Shown here: positions 31,232 to 46,609 of the stretch, piece after piece
Layout: each line of letters opens with the position of its first letter
How positions within the stretch are numbered: position 1 is the first letter of the stretch
Source of the DNA: Scylla paramamosain
Taxonomy: Eukaryota > Arthropoda > Malacostraca > Decapoda > Portunidae
Length of the DNA stretch: 64,000 bases
Direction of reading: 5' to 3'
Assembly (NCBI RefSeq): GCF_035594125.1
Contig: NC_087181.1
Span: forward strand, 4,163,085 to 4,227,084
Notes under the pieces: model-generated
The model's input: the letters and a program-made list of their open reading frames with translations, nothing else
Told to the model about the DNA's origin: nothing
Database searches by the model: none
Program-made: the position numbers and the translations under genes

Positions 31232-31908
31232 CGAAAACGTATATTTTGAGTGAATTTCACATTGTTAGGTACCAAAACGCCAAAATGCCTGGAAACTACT
31301 CAGTATGGGGAAAGGAAACAAGATTCCAGAAACATTGTCATTTAAGCGTTTAAAACGTGCTAGGCACGTTTTAAACGCTAAAAGCATGGAAAAACACCAT
31401 ATATGGAAAAACAAACAATATTACCTAAAGTCTTTTTAATGTTTTGAAGCTTTTTACGTAATTTTTACGTGATTTCCACGCATTTTGGCGTTATGCACTT
31501 AAGAATGTGAAATACTCAAAATATACGATTTTTTTAGTAATGATCTATTTCTCCATAAAAAAAAAGTGATATTCGTGTCTTTTAGCGTTTTGGTAACTAA
31601 GAAGCTCAAAAGACCCTGTTTTAATGATATTCTTTTATTTCTGCATACAGTGTGCTATTCACGTGTTTTTGCGTTTTGGTACCATAGCAGCTGAAAAAGA
31701 TCATTAATATACATTTCTGGCGATATTCACGTGATTTTCACAGTTTTGGGAACAAAAAACGCTAAAATCACCTAAAAGACACGTTTGTGGTTATAAAGTT
31801 TCGTTTTCCCATATAGAGTGCTTTGCATGCATTACCTAAAAATACGATAAACACTCAAAACAAACGTTTATGGTAATGTTGTTATATTTCTCCATATAGA
31901 GTGCTATT
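31155..31908. repeat. Satellite segment, inverted copy at 55672-56985
   Basis: The reverse complement of 55672-56985 follows this stretch closely (ACTAGAACTTTATATGGAG, CTCAAAAGACCCTGTTTTAA and CGTTTGTGGTTAT are shared). The distant copy has about 490 extra bases (56150-56640) exactly at this copy's strand switch near 31460. Strand switches occur at about 31460 and 31910. Confidence 0.85.
31345..31379. repeat. Perfect 16-bp inverted repeat with 3-base loop
   Basis: AGCGTTTAAAACGTGC (31345-31360), TAG, then GCACGTTTTAAACGCT (31364-31379). It lies in a type-e monomer. Confidence 0.95.
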
Positions 31909-34235
31909 CAACGTGTATTTTAAGTTAATCTCACAGTTAGGTATCAAAACGCCAAAATGCATGCAAAGCAATCTATATGGGTAAAGGAAATGAGATTTCC
32001 ATAAACGTGTCTTTAGTGTTTATGAGAGACCAAAACGAAAAAAAAAACATTGAAACACCGTATATGGTAAAAGAAAACAGTATTACTAAAACGCTGACAA
32101 GCATGTAAAAACCCTTTGTTGAGAAACAGTATAACTTTACCAAAAAGCGTGTATTTTGATTGTTTTTGAATTTGTTACGTAAAAAAATGCATGGAAAAGA
32201 ATTTTTATAGAGACGAAATGACAATCGAAGAATCGAATTTTTTTGCGTGTTTTTATGCATATTAGGCACCAAAACGCTAAAAAGCATTGAAATAATCCTA
32301 TATGAAAGTAAAAACCAACATTACCAACAATGTGTCTTTTGACTCTTTTATCAGTTTCTTACCTACCAAAACGCTTCAACGCATTTAAAAGGACCTTTTA
32401 TCGAGAAACAGAATAACATTACCAAAAACAAGTATTTTGTGTGTATTTTAGTTTGATATGTACAAACATACAAAAAATGGATGTAAAGGAAGATATGGGG
32501 AAAAGGAAATTACATTACAAGAGATGTGTATTTTGAGCTTCATAGATACTAAAATGTTACAACGAATGAATAGCACGCTATATCGAGAAACAGAACAACA
32601 TTGCCAAAAACAGGTATTTGGGTGTTTTTCCAATTATTATGTACCAAAACGTCATAATGCATGGAAAAACCCACATTATGAAAAAGAAAACAACGTGTCT
32701 TTTGAGTGTTTTTGAGGTACTTACGTACCAAAACACTAAAATTCATTCAATAACACCCTTTTATGGAGAAACAGAAGAACATTACCTAAAAGAACTAATT
32801 TGAGTGTTCTTTTTTTTTTTTTTACATTTTACGTACAAAAAAAAAAAAAGGCAAAATTCATGCTAAGTACCTTATACTGCGAAACGAAAAGACATTACGA
32901 AAAAAACTCTATTATGGTGTTTTTAATCTTTTTAGGTATCAAGCGATATCGGTATTAGCAATATAAGCACCAAAATGATTAAAACATGGAAAACACCGTA
33001 TATACGAAAAGTAAACAATATTACAAAAAACGTCTCTTTTCATTGTTTTTGAGTTACCTAGGTACCAAAACACTGAGAAGCATGCAAAAAACCCTTAATG
33101 GGGAAACAGTATATCTTTACGAAAAAAAACGTGTATTTTGAGTGTTTTTCACATTATTATGTAGAAAAAATTTATAAAATGCATGCCATGTACTGTACAT
33201 AAGGAAAGTAAAAGACATTACAAAGAATATGTATTATGAGAGTTTTCAGCTAAAAAAGAAAAAAAAAAACGCTGAAACGAATCAATGTCACTGGATATAG
33301 AGAAACAATAAAATAAACAAAAAAAAGTATATTTTGAATGTTTTCACATTATTAGGTACCAAGACATCAAAATGCATCAAAAGTCTCCGATATTGGGAAA
33401 AGAAACGAAATTAACAGATATGTGTCTTGTTTTTGAGCATGGAAGTCACCCTATATGGTTATACAAAACAACATTACGAAAAAAGTATCTTTTGAGTGGG
33501 TTTTTTTTACTTCTTACATACCAAAATGCCAAAAATTCAAGGAAAACACACTCTATAGAGAAACAAAATAACATTACCAAAAACAAGCATTTAGAGAGTT
33601 TTCAGCTTGTTACGTAGGAAATTGTCTCAAATGCATGCAAAAAAATCTATATGGAGAAAAAAACATTATGATTATGAGTGTTCTTCAGCATCTCAGTTAC
33701 GGAAACTAGAAAACGCGTTGATACCACTCTATATTTAGAAAAAGAAGATTACCAAAAAAAAGAAAAAAAAATTGAGTTTTTCACATTGTTAGATACCAAT
33801 ACAACAAAATGCATAAAAAAAAGCCCCTTTAATTTAGAAACGAAACGACACTCTGAGAAGCTTATCTTTTGCGTGTTTTTTTTTTTTCTGCATGTTAGTC
33901 ATCAAAGCGGTAAAAACCATGGAAAGCACCACATATCAGAAAACAACATTACCAAAAACGTGTTTTTTTTTTTAGTTTTCTCAGTTTTTACGCTAAAACG
34001 CATGCAAAACTTTCTTTACGAAGAAACGGAATGACATTAACAAAAACAAGTATTTTGAGTGTTTTTGAGCATGTTATGTACAAAAACAACAAAAATGCAT
34101 GCAAAATAACCTATATAAAGAGCAAAAAGAACATTACCAGAGTGGTGTATTATTAATGTTTTGAGCTTCTTAGGTACCAAAACCCTAAAACGGATAAATA
34201 ACACTTTATATGAAGGACTGAGCAACATTACCAGA

Positions 34236-34791
34236 TACGTGTATATTGAGTGTATGTCACATTGATAGGTACCAAAACACCAAAAAAACATGCAATAAAG
34301 CCTACATGAGAAAAGAATCAAGTTTTCCAGAAACATGTCTTTTGAATGTTTCGAACGTGTTAAGCAACATAACGTTAAAAATAACATGAAAATCAACCTA
34401 TATGGGAAAACAAAACAACTTTACGAATTAGATGTCTTCTAATCGTTTGTGAGCTTCTTACATACTAAATCACTTAAACACATGCAAAACAACCTTCTTG
34501 GAGAAACAGAATAATAAGTATATTTCACATTGTTAGGTACCAAAACGGCAAAAAGCATGCAATAAAACTTACATGAGTACATGAGAATCAAAGTCTCCAG
34601 AAACATGTCTTTTGAATGTTTTCAGCGTCTTAAGCAACATAACGTAAAAAAAAAAAAAAACATGAAAGACAACCTATATGAGAAAACAAAACAACTTTTA
34701 CCAAAAAAGATGTGTTTTAAACATTTTTGAGCTTCTTACATACTAAATCACTTAAACGCATGCAAAACAACCTTCTTGTAGAAACAGAATA
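34236..34791 (-). repeat. 278-bp tandem duplication of three monomers (a'-e'-d')
   Basis: TACTAAATCACTTAAAC occurs at 34463 and again at 34741, and the 278 bp before each align throughout (AGCAACATAACGT and CTTACATGAG-like text in both). The local order is therefore a'-e'-d'-a'-e'-d'-c' instead of the normal cycle. Confidence 0.85.
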
Positions 34792-35699
34792 ATATTGCAA
34801 AACATAAGTATTTATAGCATTGAAATGCATGCAAAATACCCTATATGGGGAAACGAGAGAACATTACCAGAGACGTGTATTATAAGCGTTACTAAAACTC
34901 TAAAACATGAATAGTGTTTTATATGGAAAACCAGAACATTAATGAAAATGTGCATTTTGACTGTTTTTACATTGTTAATTACCAAAACGCGAAAATGCAT
35001 ACAAAACCTCCAATATGAGGAAGCGTAACAACATTACCAGAAACGTGTCTTTTCAGTGTTTTTGAGCGTGTACGACACGAAAACGTTAAAAAGCATGGAA
35101 TTCACCCTGTATGCCAATACAAAACAAAAACGAAAAACGTGTCTTTTGGGTGTTTTTTTTATCTTCTTACGTACCAAAAACAATAAAACGCATGCAAAAC
35201 ACACTTTATGGAGAGAGATAATAACATTCCCAAAAACAAGTATTTTGAGTGTTTTCAGCCTGTTACGTACAAAAACGTCAAAAGCATGGAAAGTCCCTTA
35301 TATGAGGAAATGAAAATGCATTACGAGAAACGTGCATTTATGAATGTTTTTTTTTTCTGCATCTTAGGTACAAAAACTTGAAATAGATTGAATAGCACTC
35401 TATATGTATGCAAATGCATGCAAGCAAATTGAATGAATAGCACACTATATGTGTGAAAGAAAATTGCGTTTCCACAAACGTGACTTTTGAGTTTTTATGA
35501 GGGAATAAAAAACATAAAGCATTCTATATACGAAGATAAACATTATGAAAAACTTGTCTTTTGAGTGTTTTAAACTACTTACGTAACTAAACGTTAAAAA
35601 ACATGCAAAACACTGTTTATGAAAAAAAAAATATACATATTTTCTTTGTTTATGAGCTTGTTACGTACAATAACATCAAAAAGCATGGAAAGTACCTTA

Positions 35700-38600
35700 T
35701 ATGACGAAACGAAAAGACGAGAAAAGTATATTATATATACGAGAAAAGTATATTATAAGTGTTTTTCAACATATTATGTAAAAAAAAAAAAACTCGAAAG
35801 CGCTAGAATAGAAATCAATATGGACAAAATAGAACATACCAAAAACCATTTTCAATGTATTTCATATTCTTATGTACTAAAACGGCAAAATGTACGTAAA
35901 AGAAACAAGACTTAAAAATGTGTCTTTTCAGTTTTCATGAGCGTGTTAGGCACTAAAAAATTTGATAAGCAAGGGAAGCACCTTATGTAACACAGCAAAC
36001 AACATTACCAAAAATGTTTCTTTTCAGCGTTTTTAAACTACCTACGTACGAAAACTCTAAAACGCCTCAAAAACCACATTACCAAACATAAGTATTTTTA
36101 TTTTTTTGAGCTTGTTACGTATAAAGAGGCTAAAATCCGTGCACAGAACCCCGTGTGTGGAAACAAAAAGACATTACAAGAAACCTGTATTATTAGTGTT
36201 TTTGAACTTCTTAAGTACCAAAACATTAAAACGTTTAAATAACACTATATGAGAAACAGAACAACATTACCCAAAAAATGTAATTTGAGTGTATTCCACA
36301 TTGTTATGTACCAAAACAAAAAAATACAAGCAAAGCACTTTGTGCGTGAAAAGGAGGGGATATTTCCAGGAACATGTCTTTTGAGTGTTTATGAGAGTAC
36401 TAAGCACCAAAACACTAAAAAGAATGAAAATAAATAAAATAACTACCAAAAACGTCTCTTTTCTGTGATTTTGAGCTAAAACGCTAAAATGCATGCAAAA
36501 ACACCTTTTTTGGAGAAATAGAAAAACATTACCGAAAACAAGTATTTTGAGTATTTCGGATCTTGGTAGGTAGAAAAACGCCAAAATGCATGGAAAGTAT
36601 CCTGTATGGAGAAACGAAAAGACATTACGAGAAACATGTATTAAAAAGTGTTTTTGAGCTTATTAGGTGTAAAAACGGTGAAACGCATAAAGAATTCTCT
36701 ATATGGAGAAACAGAACAAAAAGCGTATATATAAAGTGTTTTTCACATTATTAGGTACCAAAAGGAAAAAAAAGCATGCAAAAGCTCTGACTTATATGCA
36801 AAACGGAAAGCGACATTAAGGGAAACGTGTCTTTTGAGTGTTTGACCCAAAAAAAAAGAGCAAAGAAGCCTGGAATTTACTCTACATGGCGATGCAAACC
36901 ATACGAAAAAATACGAATACAAAGATTCGAAAATTGTGTCTTTTCAGTCTTTCTGAACTTCATAAGTACCAAAACGCTAAAAAGGCATGCAGAACATACT
37001 TTATGGAGAAACAGAATACCATTATCATAAAAGAAATAGTGTTTTTGTCCTTATTACTTAGAAAACGTCAAAATGCATGCAAAGTACCCTATATGGGGAA
37101 ACGAAAAGACTTTACAAGAAACACGCATTTCTCGTATGAGTGTTTTTAAGTTTCTTAGGTAACAAAACACTAAAAGCCATGAATAGCACTCTATATTGAA
37201 AAAAAAAAAAAAATTGAACATTACCAGAAACGTGTATTTTTAGTGTATTTCTTATCGTTAGGTAACAAAACGTTAAAAAAAAAGCATGCAAAGTATCCTC
37301 AATAAGGAAAGAAAACTAGATTTCAAGAATCGTGTCTTTTGAGTGTTTATGAAGAAAAAGAACCTTATACGGAAAAAAAACACAAAAAAGTAACATTTGA
37401 GTGTTTTCTACTACTTACATACAAAAACGATAAAACGCATGCAAAACACGTTATATAGATTAACGCAATAACATTAGCAAATAAAAGTATTTTGAATCTT
37501 TTCGGCTTGTTACGTACAAAATCTTACAAAAACGTACTCCTATATGAGGTAACGAAAAGACTTTACGAGAAACGTGTATTTTCAGCGTTTTTGAAGTTCT
37601 TCTTTATCAAAATATGAAAACGCATGATTAGCACTCTATATGAAAAAAGAAAAACATTACCAAATTCTATGCGTATTTCACATTGTTAGATATAAATATG
37701 CCAAAAATGCATGCAACGCATCATATATGGGGTAAGAAAACGAGATTTCCACAAAAAATATCTTTCGAGTGTTTATGAGTGCTTACCACCAAAACGAAAA
37801 AGAGCATGAAAACACCCAATATGAAAAAAATAAATAAAAATAAATAAATAAATAAATAAATTCTGTTGAGCGTTTTTTAACGTCTTTCATACCAAAAAGC
37901 TAAAACGCATGTAAAACATTTTCAGTGCTGTTGAACTTCATATGTACCAAAACGATATAATGCATGCAAAACACACTTTATGCAAAAAAATAATAGAATT
38001 ACTAGAAAACGTAGAAAAATTACTAGAAAAACGTAGAAAAAACGGGAAAAAGCATGTAAATTACTCTATATGGGGAAACGAAAATAAATTACCAGAAACA
38101 TGTAGGTATTGTAAATGCTTTTGAGCTTTTATGGTAGCAAAACCCGGAAATGCGTTAATATCCCCCTATTTCAAGAAACAAAACAATATTACGAAAAAGA
38201 TGTAATTTCAGTGTTTTTTACATTGATAGGTAGCATTATGTCAAAATGCATGTAAAGCAAACTATATTTGTAAGAGAAACGCACTTTCCAGAAACGTGTC
38301 TTTTGGGTGCGTGCGTGATAGGCACCAAAACTCTAAAAAGCATGGAAAGCACCCTATATAGGGAAACGAAACAACTTTATAAAAAAACGTGTCCTTAAGT
38401 GTTTCTAAGCTACTTACTTATCAGAACGTTAAAACGCATGCAAAACACCATCATGGTGAAACAAAGTAACCTAACCAAAAATAAGTATTTTTTGTATGTT
38501 CTTGAACTTGTTACGTATAAAAACGCCAAAATGCATGCAAAGTACACTATATGGGGATATCAAAACATATTACGGTAGACGTGTATTTGAGAGTTCTTGA

Positions 38601-41600
38601 GCTTCTTACGTACCAAAACGCTAAAGCACATGAATATCGCTAAATATGGAAAAACAGAACAACCTACCCAAAAACGTATTTTTGGAGTGTGTTTCACAGT
38701 GTCAGGAACCAAAACGTCAAAATGCTTGGAAACTACCCTATATGATGAAACAAAACGATATTATCAGAAAGTGAGTGTTTTGAAGATTCTTAGGTACATT
38801 ACGAAAGAAGTGTATTTTCACTTTTTTTTTTTTTTTTTATGTTAGGTACCAAAACGACGAAATGCATGGAAAGCACTCTGTGTGGGGAAATGAAATGGCA
38901 TTACCAGAAATGTGTGCAACCTATTCGGGAATACAAATGAATATTAACAAAATCGTGTTTTTTGTTTGTTTTCAATCTTCTTTCATAACAAGATGCTCAA
39001 ATGCATGCAAAATACTCTTCATGAACAAACGTAATAATATTACCAAAGTCTTGAATTTTTAATATTTTGAACAAATAGATTTTACCAGAAACGTGTATAA
39101 TGATTGTTTTTGAGCTTCTCAGGTAGGAAAATGCCAAAACAACTGAACAGCACTTTATATGAAGAAAAAGGACAGTAATACCAAAAACGTACATTTTAAG
39201 TGTTTTTCACCTTATCAGGTACCAAAACACCAAAATGCATGCAAAGTACGTAATTTGAAAAAAAAAGAGAACAACGTTACCAAAAACGTATATTTTAACT
39301 GTGAGCTCGTTAGATAATCAAAACGCGAATATGCATGCAAACCACTCTATACGAGGAAACGAAATGACATTATCAAAAATTGTGTATAAGTATTTTTGAG
39401 GTTCTTAGGTACTAAAAAGCAAATATGCGTTAATAGCACTCTATATGGAGAAACTGAAAATGATTACTGAAAAGTGTATTTTGAGTGTTTTTTTTCACAA
39501 TGTTAGGTACGAAAACGTAAAAATACCCGAAAAGTACTGTATATTGGGAAACAAACGACATTATCAAAAACGAATATTTTAAGTGCTTTTCAGCGTGTTA
39601 GGTACCAAAACACTAGAAAAAAAAAGAAAGAAATTAAATAAAACGATACTTCTAGAAACTTCTGTTTTCATTATTTTTGAGCTTCTAAGGTACCAATAAA
39701 AAAACACACGCACACACACACAAAAACGCCTGAATAACACTGTATATGAAAAAGAAAAAAAAAATACCATTTCTAAAAACGCATATTTTGAGTCTTTTTA
39801 AGGTTCTTAGTTATCAAAATCTTAAAAGCATGCGAAACACCCTATATCGACAAACATAATAATATTAACAAAAAAAAAGTATTTTGAAAAATTTTGAAAC
39901 CTGTTAGGTACACAAATGGGAAAATGAATGCAGAATACCCGATATGGTAGAACAAAACTTAATTACCAGAAACGTTTCTTATGAGTGTTTTTCACCAGAG
40001 GTAAGAAACCGTTAAAACTCGTGAATAATACTCTATATGCATAAAAAGAACAACATTATTAAAAACGTACTTTTCAGTCTTTTTTTCAGAAAACGACAAA
40101 TATATATGCAGAGAACATTCTATGGGAAAACGAAAACATAACTTGCCTTTTTAATGTTTTTTTTTTTTTTTTTATCGTTTTAGACACCAAAACGCTAAAA
40201 AGTATGGAAATAACAAAAAAAAAAAAAAAAAAAACGTTTCCATTGTCTTTAAAGGAAAAAAAACTTGTCTTTTGAGTGTTTTTTTTTCTACTTACGAAAA
40301 CACATAAATGCATGCAAGCAACATTTATTAAGAAACCGAATAACATTACCAAAAACATGTTTATTTTTATTGTGTTTGGGGTTTTTACGTACGAAACGAT
40401 ATTACAGCGATATTACAATATTATAAGTGTTCTTGAGCTTCTTAGATACAAAACGCTCGAAGAGCACTTTACATGGAGAATCAGAACAACATTCATAAAA
40501 ATATCTATTTTGAGTGTTTTTACAATGTTACGTACCAGAACGCCCACATGCATGGAAAGCACCCTCCCTATATGGGGAAACGAAAGGATATTACGAGAAA
40601 CGTGTATTGTGCTTTTAAGCTTCTTAAGTACCAAAACTCTAAAATGCTTCAATACCACGCTATATGGAAGAACAAAACAACTTTTTTTTCACAATCTTAA
40701 GTACCAAAGCGCCAAAATACATCTGAAATATTTTATATGGGTAAAAGAAACATTACTAGAAAATATCTTTTGACTTTTTTTCAACCTGTTAGGCACTAAA
40801 ACAATAAAATGCATGGAAAGCACTCTATATCGAAAGACGATAACACATTACAAAAAGCGTGCCTTTTGAGTGTTTTTTATCTTTATGTAGCTAAACGCTA
40901 AAACGCATGAAAAACATCCTTTGTGGAGAAACAGAAAATAATATTACCAAAAATGTGTATTTTGAGTGTTTTTATGCTTGTTACCTACAGAAACGGGAAA
41001 ATGTATGCAAAAGTACTTCATATTGTTCAACAAATCTTTATCAACGTAAACATGTATTGTAACTGTTTTTGAGCTTCCTAGGTAACAAAACTCTAAACTG
41101 CGTGAATGGCACTCCATAAGCAGAAACTGAATAACATTAATAAAACGTGTTTTGATTATTTTACACAATTTTACGTACCAAACGCTAAAATGTATGTAAA
41201 GAACTTCATGTGGGGAAACGAAACATTATCATATAGATGTGTTTTCAGTGTTTTTTGTGTTTTAGGCACGAAAACGCTAAAATACTTATAAAGCCCTCTA
41301 TATTGTAATAGAAAATGCGTCTTTTGAGTATCTTGTCTTTTAGAACTTATTACGTACCCAAAAACTAAAAGTCACGTTATATGCACATTATATGGAGAAA
41401 CAGAATAACATTACCAAAAACCTCTGTTTTGGATGCTTCTTACATTGTTAGGTACGAAAACGCCAATATGGATGCAAAGCATCCCATATAGGGAAATGAA
41501 AGGACATTACAATAAACATGTTTTTTTTTTCAGACGTGTTTTTCAGATTTTTTTAGATACTAAAACTTTTAAACGCGTGAACAGCACTTAATATGGAGAA

Positions 41601-42243
41601 ACAGAAAAAAAAATATTACTAAAAGCGTTTATTTTTAGTGTTTTTCACTTTGGTATGTATCAAAACGTCAAAATGCACGCAAATGATGCAGAAACGTGTA
41701 GAATGAGTTTTTCTGAGCTTCTAAGGTACCAAAACGTAATAACGCGTTATGAACACTAAATAATGAAAAACAAAACAATAAACCAACAATAAACGTGTAT
41801 TTTTTTTTCATATATGTTCCAAAACGCTAAAATGCTTACGAAGAACTCTATATAAAGAAACGGAGCGACATTACGAAAAACGTGTATTATGAGTTCTTTT
41901 AAGCTAAATTCTTAGGGACCAAAACTCTAAAACGCGTGAAGAGCACTTTATATGGAGCAAGAGAACATCACCAAAATCGTTTATCTTTTTTTTTTTTCAT
42001 CGTTAATTACCAAAACACCAAAATGTATGCAAAGCTTCGTTTCCCAAACATTGGGAAACGAAATGGCATTACCAGAAACGTGTCTATTGAGTGTTTTCGA
42101 GTGTTAGAAATGAAAGCGCTGAAAAGATTAGAAAACAACCTTTATTGGAATACAAAACATTATTAAAACGTGTCTTTTGAGCGTTTTGAACTTCTTATTT
42201 ACCAAATTGCTGAAACATATGTAAAACACCCTTTATGGAGAAA
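35700..42243 (+). repeat. Left arm of a large inverted duplication
   Basis: The reverse complement of 56990-64000 follows this segment in collinear order. Paired anchors: 36050/63620, 36500/63150, 38820/60635, 40550/58845, 41550/57750 and 42050/57170, with coordinate sums drifting only from about 99.7 to 99.2 kb. Shared rare text includes ATTCGGGAATACAAATGA (about 38922) and AAACCTCTGTTTTGG (about 41419). Similarity looks like roughly 80-90% by eye and is not computed. Confidence 0.88.
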
Positions 42244-43145
42244 CTGAATAATATCAGCAAAAAATGTATTTTTTAGTATTTTTGCGCTTGTTAGATACGT
42301 CAAAACGTCAAAACGTCAAAATGCATGTTTATTACCCGATGTAATAATAATAATAAAAAAATAAATAAATAATAATATCAGAAACCTGTATTCTGAGAGT
42401 TTTTCAGATTATTAGTTACCAAAGTAAACAAAAAAAAAAAAAAAACTTGCATAGCATTCAATATGAAGAAACAGAACAACACACTAAAAACGTGTATTTT
42501 GAGTGTTTTTCACACTGTTAGATACCAAAACGCCAAAAAACATGGAGAGTACTGTATATGGGGAAAGGAAATGATAATATCCAGTGTTTTTGAGCGTTTT
42601 AGGCACCAAAACGATAAAATGCATGTAAAACACCCTATATTAGAATAAAAATTTATAATACCAAAAAAATGTCTTTTAAGTGTTTTGGAGCTTCTAAGGT
42701 ATCATAATGCTAAAACGCGTGAAAAAAAAAAAGATGAGAGAAACAAAAAAGGATTAAGAAAATTGTGTATTTTGAATATTTTTGAGCCTCTTAGGTAGGG
42801 AAACGGCGAAATTCATGCAAACTACCCTAGATGATGAATGTTTTTTTTTTTAGATTCTTACGTACCAAAACACTAAAAAGCGTGAAATTTACTTAATTTG
42901 GAGAAACAAAGCAGTATTAGAAAAAAAAAGTGTGCTTTGAGAGTTTTTGACATTTTTAAGTAGTAAAAACGGCAAAATGTATGGTTAACATAAGGAAATG
43001 AAATGACATTAATAGAAACGTGCTTCTTTTAACGTTTTTGTACGTTTTAGACATCAAAACACTAAAACGCTTGGAAAGCACCCTATATTAGATTACAAAA
43101 CAAACGTGTCTATTTTAGTTTATTTAAGCTTCTTACGTATCAAAA

Positions 43146-43866
43146 CGCTAAACCGCATGCAAAATAGGCTTTATTGAGAAAAAGAAAAGCAGTTATGCTA
43201 GTTATGTTCAGAAACGGCAAAACGTTTTTTTTTTGCTAAGAAAGCGAAAACATTATTTTTATTTTTAATTATTCTTTTCTCCATAAAGAGTGCGATTGAA
43301 GCGTTTTAGCATTTTGGTACATAAGAATATGAAAAAAAATACTCATCATACAATTTTCTCGTAATATTTTTTTTCTCTCCATATAGAATACTTTTCATGT
43401 GCTTCCCTTTTTCAACTTATATAACAAGCTCAAAAGTACCCAAAATACTTTTTTTTTTTTTGGTAATGTTATAGTTTGAAAAATTAACAAATGCATACAA
43501 AGTACACTATACAGGGAAACTAGAACACATTACGAGAAACGTGTATCATCAGTGTTTTTGAGCTTCTTATTTACCAAAACGCTAAAAGACATGAATATCA
43601 CTTTTTATGGAGAAACAGATCTTTACCCCCCCCCCCCAAAAAAAAAACGTATAATTTGAGTGTATTTCACATTCTTAGGTCAATGACAAAATGCATGGAA
43701 ATCACTCTATATGGGAAAAGGAAACGAGATTTCCAGAAACATTGTCTTTTATGTGTTTTATGAACGTGCTTAGCACCAAAGCGATAAAAAATTTTCTTAG
43801 GTACCAAAACGCTGAAAGGCATGGTTAGAACTTTACATGGAGAAACAGAGAAACGTAACCGAAAAG
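43146..43866. repeat. Direct partial copy of 29867-31231
   Basis: Shares both ends of the left copy and its internal strand switches (about 43265 and 43475) but lacks about 640 bp. At 43866 the satellite turns to plus orientation. Confidence 0.85.
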
Positions 43867-46067
<2,201 letters not shown>

Positions 46068-46072
46068 TGTTG

Positions 46073-46577
46073 CTGAATAAGAAGTCAAAATTTTGTTGGG
46101 ATAAGCTTTTGTGAGGAAGCTTTTGTGGAGATTAAGAAAATGTTAGTCAGTGCCCCGGTGCTGCGCATGCCTGATTATGAAAAGCCATTTGTATTGTACG
46201 TGGATGCCAGTCAGAATGGTGTGGGTGGTGTGTTAATGCAAGAACATGAGGGAATGGAGCACCCCATAGGCTATTATTCTAAGAAGTTGTTACCATATCA
46301 AAGGGCTTACAGCACTATTGAGAAAGAGGCTTTGGGCCTAGTGCTGAGTTTGAGTCATTTTGAAGTGTACGTCAAAGGGACGGGACAGCCTGTGCAGGTC
46401 TTCACCGACCACAATCCGCTCATTTTCTTGCATAAAATGAAAAACTCCAATCAGAGGCTGATGAGGTGGTGCCTGGTCTTACAGGACTATAACTTAGAGA
46501 TTCACCATGTGAAAGGCAGTGAGAATGTTATTGCCGATGCCTTGTCCCGCGCACCACCTAGTCGTGAGGCATCCTAA
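46073..46577 (+). pseudogene. Pol fragment: reverse transcriptase connection and RNase H of Ty3/Gypsy element
   Basis: RNase H removes the RNA strand during reverse transcription. Seen: the thumb/connection text KFCWD then EEAFVEIKKMLVSAPVL, needing a one-base correction near 46107, then RNase H from 46180. All four catalytic acidic residues are visible: D in YVDASQNG (46203-46205), E in STIEKEALG (46320-46322), D in FTDHNPL (46407-46409) and D in ADALSR (46536-46538). The frame closes naturally after SREAS at TAA 46575-46577, about 30 bp before the LTR. The rest of pol and all of gag are missing, so the fragment cannot act alone. No ATG is expected because it is an internal piece of a polyprotein. 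Confidence 0.9.
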
Positions 46578-46599
46578 TCAGGTGCCTCACGCCTCTTTT

Positions 46600-46609
46600 G
46601 GGAAGGGGA
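46600..46609 (+). promoter_or_regulatory. Polypurine tract
   Basis: GGGAAGGGGA lies immediately before the TG of the LTR, the usual position of the plus-strand primer. Confidence 0.8.

Larger units (their letters stand above)
31910..43265 (-). repeat. Satellite block, minus orientation, 11.4 kb
   Basis: The longest uninterrupted block. Monomers read e'-d'-c'-b'-a' on the plus strand, for example a' near 36290, e' near 36390, d' near 36450, c' near 36550 and b' near 36630. It includes short TAAA runs (37833-37860, 42350-42372). No gene. Confidence 0.9.
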
